17,721 bases of DNA. Source: an uncultured Sphingomonadales bacterium (GTDB taxonomy: Bacteria; Pseudomonadota; Alphaproteobacteria; Sphingomonadales; Sphingomonadaceae). The position numbers and the translations under genes are program-made. The notes beneath the pieces were generated by a model. That model saw only the letters and a program-made list of their open reading frames with translations, made no database searches and was not told the origin of the DNA. This document shows, piece after piece, positions 15,554-17,721 of the stretch. Position 1 is the first letter of the stretch; each line of letters begins with the position of its first letter. The DNA lies in the NCBI GenBank assembly GCA_937898535.1, contig CALDKP010000083.1:1-17721 (forward strand), in the 5' to 3' direction.

Positions 15554-15586
15554 TGGCCGAGCGCTTTGCGGCGCTTGGCCATTTTT
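15554..15586 (+). terminator. Hairpin with T-tract between pilin and chaperone
   Basis: Arms TGGCCGAGCGC (15554-15564) and GCGCTTGGCCA (15571-15581) form an 11-pair stem with one G-U pair and a 6-base loop, followed by five Ts (15582-15586). It begins 6 bases after the pilin stop. It fits an intrinsic terminator or attenuator. Because no obvious promoter lies between it and the chaperone (31 bases on), it is likely leaky and reduces chaperone and usher relative to pilin. Confidence 0.85.
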
Positions 15587-15611
15587 CGACAATTTTGGGG
15601 AGCGTTTCCGA

Positions 15612-16379
15612 ATGGCGACTTTATTCAAGTTAGGTAACTTAACGAGCGCTGTGGTAGCCACAGCACTGTTTGCATCATCGATCGAGGCCTATGATATTAG
15701 TCCTTTGGTGCTGCAATTAGACCCTACAGGCCCTGGCTCTACAGGGTCTGTTTTGATCACCAATTCGCACACCGTTCCAATCGCCATTGAAATCAAGTTG
15801 TTCGAACGCACCCAACAAGCCGATGGGAGTGACGCCCTTGTGCCGGAAAAAGGCGAGTTTGTGGTGATACCGTCTCAGATGGTAATCGCTCCGGGCAGCA
15901 GTCAAAGCATTCGGGTTCAATGGACTGGAGACTCCAGTCCCAAGAAAGAGTTGGCGTATCGCCTCGTGACTGAGCAATTACCGATTCAGTTCGAAAGAAG
16001 GGTCACTGGTAATCGCACGCTCGATGTAAAAGTACAGTACCGTTATGAGGCAGCACTTTACATTTCCGCACCGAACACCCAACCATCTGCAAATGTTACG
16101 TCTGCTCGTCTAGCGACGAGTGCGAATGGCGAAGCGATATTGGAATTACATGTCGCCAATTCTGGAAAACGTCGAGCAATACTCAATTTGCCGAAAATTG
16201 ATATTGAGACGGTTAATGGTGAAGCCAAAGTTTCACTTTCAGGAGAAAGGGTCGGGGCGCTCAATAATTTAAATATTTTGGCAGGATCTTTGCGGGTAGT
16301 TCGTCTCCCGTGGCCCAAAGAACTGCCGCAGGGCGAGGTAACGGTCAAATTGCAGACAGGTTATGCAAGCGTGAGCTAA
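15612..16379 (+). CDS. Periplasmic pilus chaperone (archaic PapD/CsuC-like)
   Basis: 255 residues. Signal peptide of about 26 residues ending SSIEA. Two immunoglobulin-like domains: domain 1 (about 27-150) with the edge strand SPLVLQLDPTGPGSTGSVL, and VIAPGSSQSIRVQW (about 90-104), the conserved PapD-type GQSQxIRV-like strand that contacts pilin; AYRLVTEQLP (about 115-124) is the end of domain 1. Domain 2 (about 150-255) ends in EVTVKLQTGYASVS. It caps pilins in the periplasm and delivers them to the usher. GGGGAG about 9 bases before ATG 15612. The usher gene starts 12 bases after its stop, so they are co-transcribed. Confidence 0.9.
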   Translation: MATLFKLGNLTSAVVATALFASSIEAYDISPLVLQLDPTGPGSTGSVLITNSHTVPIAIEIKLFERTQQADGSDALVPEKGEFVVIPSQMVIAPGSSQSIRVQWTGDSSPKKELAYRLVTEQLPIQFERRVTGNRTLDVKVQYRYEAALYISAPNTQPSANVTSARLATSANGEAILELHVANSGKRRAILNLPKIDIETVNGEAKVSLSGERVGALNNLNILAGSLRVVRLPWPKELPQGEVTVKLQTGYASVS

Positions 16380-16391
16380 AAGGGGCGGGGT

Positions 16392-17721
16392 ATGGGGTGT
16401 TTATTACCTTCAGGGCTTTACTTCCTCGGACTGGTCGCGGTTCCGAATATGCAGGTTCAACTATTATCATCGCTGCCGGGTACAGTAGATTCTGTGGCAG
16501 ACGCTGGGCAAACACCCAATGCCAACAATCCGGCGGCAACGCTTGACGACATTTTCATGCAGGTTTTTAAGCAAAAACCTCCACCGTTGCAGAACTTTGA
16601 ATACCCGGTTTTGCTGGACCGTGCGCTGCAGGGTAACTTTCTTGTCGCGCCTGATCTTGCCGAAAGCGATGGAGGCAGCGTCGCAAGCAGCATCATCGCC
16701 AAAGTCCTTTTGCCGGTGGCAGACGCCGAGCTGACGGCCCAACTGGTGCGCCTTGCGGGTGAGCGGACCATGATCCCCTTCTCGGATCTACGTGCACTGG
16801 GTTATACCGTGCACTTCGACAAATCCCGTTTAATACTTTCGATTGAATCTAAGCTCGACATGCGAGGCGTCCGCAGTCTGGCGCTACGGCCATCCGAGGC
16901 GCCTGTCGGGCTTACCATCACTCCCCTGGCAGACGTATCTGCATATGTGTCCGTACGGAGCGGAGCGACGCTCGTAGCCCAGGCAAGGACAGGCGATAAT
17001 GGGGTGGAGCGTGTCGTCAGCGATTTTGACATTGGTGTCAACCTGCACGGGATCGCCGCAGAGGCCCGTCTGCGTTACGATAGCAACGCTACACAAAAAC
17101 TGGGACGCGGGGACGTTCGCCTAACGTATGACGACCGCGAAACATCTATACGCTACGAATTAGGTGATCTGAGCATTGGACGACGATCTTTTCAGGATAC
17201 ACCGCGGATTATGGGCATCGGCACCTTTCGGTACTATAATATTAACCCTTATCGAAACATAAGGCCGTCCGCCGCCCATGGGTTCGAATTGACCGAGCCT
17301 GCAGAGGTTGAAGTATCGGTCAACGGCACTCGGTTGCGTACTTTCGATCTGGGATCCGGGCGCTACGATCTGCGCGATTTACCGCTTGTGTCTTCTGCAT
17401 TTAATGATGTTCAGCTAACAATTCGCTATGCTTCGGGGGCGATAGAAACGATAGCTTTTCCAGCTTTTTTTGACCTCGATCTGATCGCTTCTGGATTAAC
17501 CGAGTTCGCATTTAACCTCGGGATTCCATATAGAGACGAACGCAACAGGCGTACCTATGACAGCAGTACCTACAGCAGCATTTCCACCATTACCGGCGCC
17601 GCTATCCGTCTGTTCCCCGCCCATGCCGTGCTAGGCGTAGCCGAAGGCATAGAAACCGCGCTGGCGGCATCGCTGCTGCATGACGTGCCGGTGTGGGCGT
17701 GTGTTTCGGCACATGGCCTGC
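16392..17721 (+). CDS. Fimbrial outer-membrane usher, N-terminal part (3' end chimeric)
   Basis: Open from ATG 16392 (AGGGGCGGGG just upstream) to the end of the window, 443 codons, no stop. It starts with a modest hydrophobic signal-like stretch (MGCLLPSGLYFLGLVAV). The usher N-terminal domain, which receives chaperone-pilin complexes, is at about 68-165 (FEYPVLLDRALQGNFLVAPD, IPFSDLRALGYTV). The start of the beta-barrel follows (about 170-395: RLRYDSNATQKLG, DVRLTYDDRETSIRYELGD, and VEVSVNGTRLRTFDLGSGRYD with RDLPL, a typical usher plug-region motif). Ushers are about 750-850 residues, so at least half is missing. From about 17577 the sequence stops looking like an usher and reads as a Toprim domain, in frame. 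It is probably an archaic or CsuD-like usher. The join is treated separately. Confidence 0.85.
   Translation, partial: MGCLLPSGLYFLGLVAVPNMQVQLLSSLPGTVDSVADAGQTPNANNPAATLDDIFMQVFKQKPPPLQNFEYPVLLDRALQGNFLVAPDLAESDGGSVASSIIAKVLLPVADAELTAQLVRLAGERTMIPFSDLRALGYTVHFDKSRLILSIESKLDMRGVRSLALRPSEAPVGLTITPLADVSAYVSVRSGATLVAQARTGDNGVERVVSDFDIGVNLHGIAAEARLRYDSNATQKLGRGDVRLTYDDRETSIRYELGDLSIGRRSFQDTPRIMGIGTFRYYNINPYRNIRPSAAHGFELTEPAEVEVSVNGTRLRTFDLGSGRYDLRDLPLVSSAFNDVQLTIRYASGAIETIAFPAFFDLDLIASGLTEFAFNLGIPYRDERNRRTYDSSTYSSISTITGAAIRLFPAHAVLGVAEGIETALAASLLHDVPVWACVSAHGL
17578..17721 (+). CDS. Toprim-type primase/helicase fragment (probable chimeric end)
   Basis: The terminal ~48 codons read TITGAAIRLFPAHAVLGVAEG followed by IETALAASLLHDVPVWACVS and AHGL. 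The pair VLGVAEGIETALAA and VPVWACVSAHGL is the hallmark of Toprim domains in mobile-element primase/helicase proteins of alphaproteobacteria (LGIAEGIETALAA-like). None of this fits an outer-membrane usher. The frame is shared with the usher by chance or by the join. Truncated at the contig end. Either an assembly chimera or the edge of a mobile element. Confidence 0.75.

Noticed and set aside
16392..17721. A genuine usher-primase fusion protein as a new system
   Set aside because: The two parts belong to incompatible cell compartments and the other contig end is a known artefact, so a join is the simpler reading.
1..17721. CRISPR arrays, tRNA or rRNA genes, toxin-antitoxin or phage-defence modules
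   Set aside because: No regularly spaced repeats, cloverleaf or rRNA-like stretches, or defence-type domains were seen on either strand.

Overview
The window looks like one assembled contig from a sphingomonad-type alphaproteobacterium (Sphingomonadales; a genus cannot be fixed from sequence alone). Reasons are the moderately high GC, codon use, the family mix (CC0125/CC1285-type lipoprotein, an IS5/IS427-like remnant typical of these genomes) and the stress-gene neighbourhood. The outermost bases do not look genomic: positions 1-49 are an Illumina TruSeq adapter with an i5 index. The last ~145 bases encode a Toprim primase-like segment that runs in frame out of a fimbrial usher gene, which suggests a chimeric join or an insertion.

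Left third (50-6836): a stress/dormancy-type island. On the minus strand lie a universal stress protein (cut by the adapter) and then a run of PEP synthase, a small conserved-looking protein and a small membrane protein. Divergent from PEP synthase is a tight plus-strand operon: an erythromycin-esterase-family protein, a dienelactone-hydrolase-like alpha/beta hydrolase and a phosphoribosyltransferase. These domain types also occur as fused proteins, together with Usp proteins, in mycobacterial dormancy regulons, so they probably serve one process. The biochemical reaction of the last three is unknown.

Middle (6887-13031): a minus-strand pair (an N-terminally anchored alpha/beta hydrolase and an aromatic-rich lipoprotein) is divergent from a plus-strand operon for an ABC ATPase, a large FtsX/MacB-like permease and a HlyD-type periplasmic adaptor. 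The latter is a three-part envelope export or lipid/drug extrusion system whose outer-membrane partner is not in the window.

Right third (13267-17721): a small proline-rich acidic protein, a decayed IS5-family element of about 430 bp, a LuxR/NarL-type regulator, and a divergent archaic-type chaperone-usher pilus operon (pilin, chaperone, usher). The regulator's N-terminal half is very AT-rich and lacks the acidic receiver pair, and its last codons come from the IS end. A strong hairpin-plus-T-tract sits between the pilin and the chaperone, a design expected to make pilin in excess of the assembly proteins. The usher is incomplete.

No tRNA, rRNA, CRISPR array or replication origin was seen.
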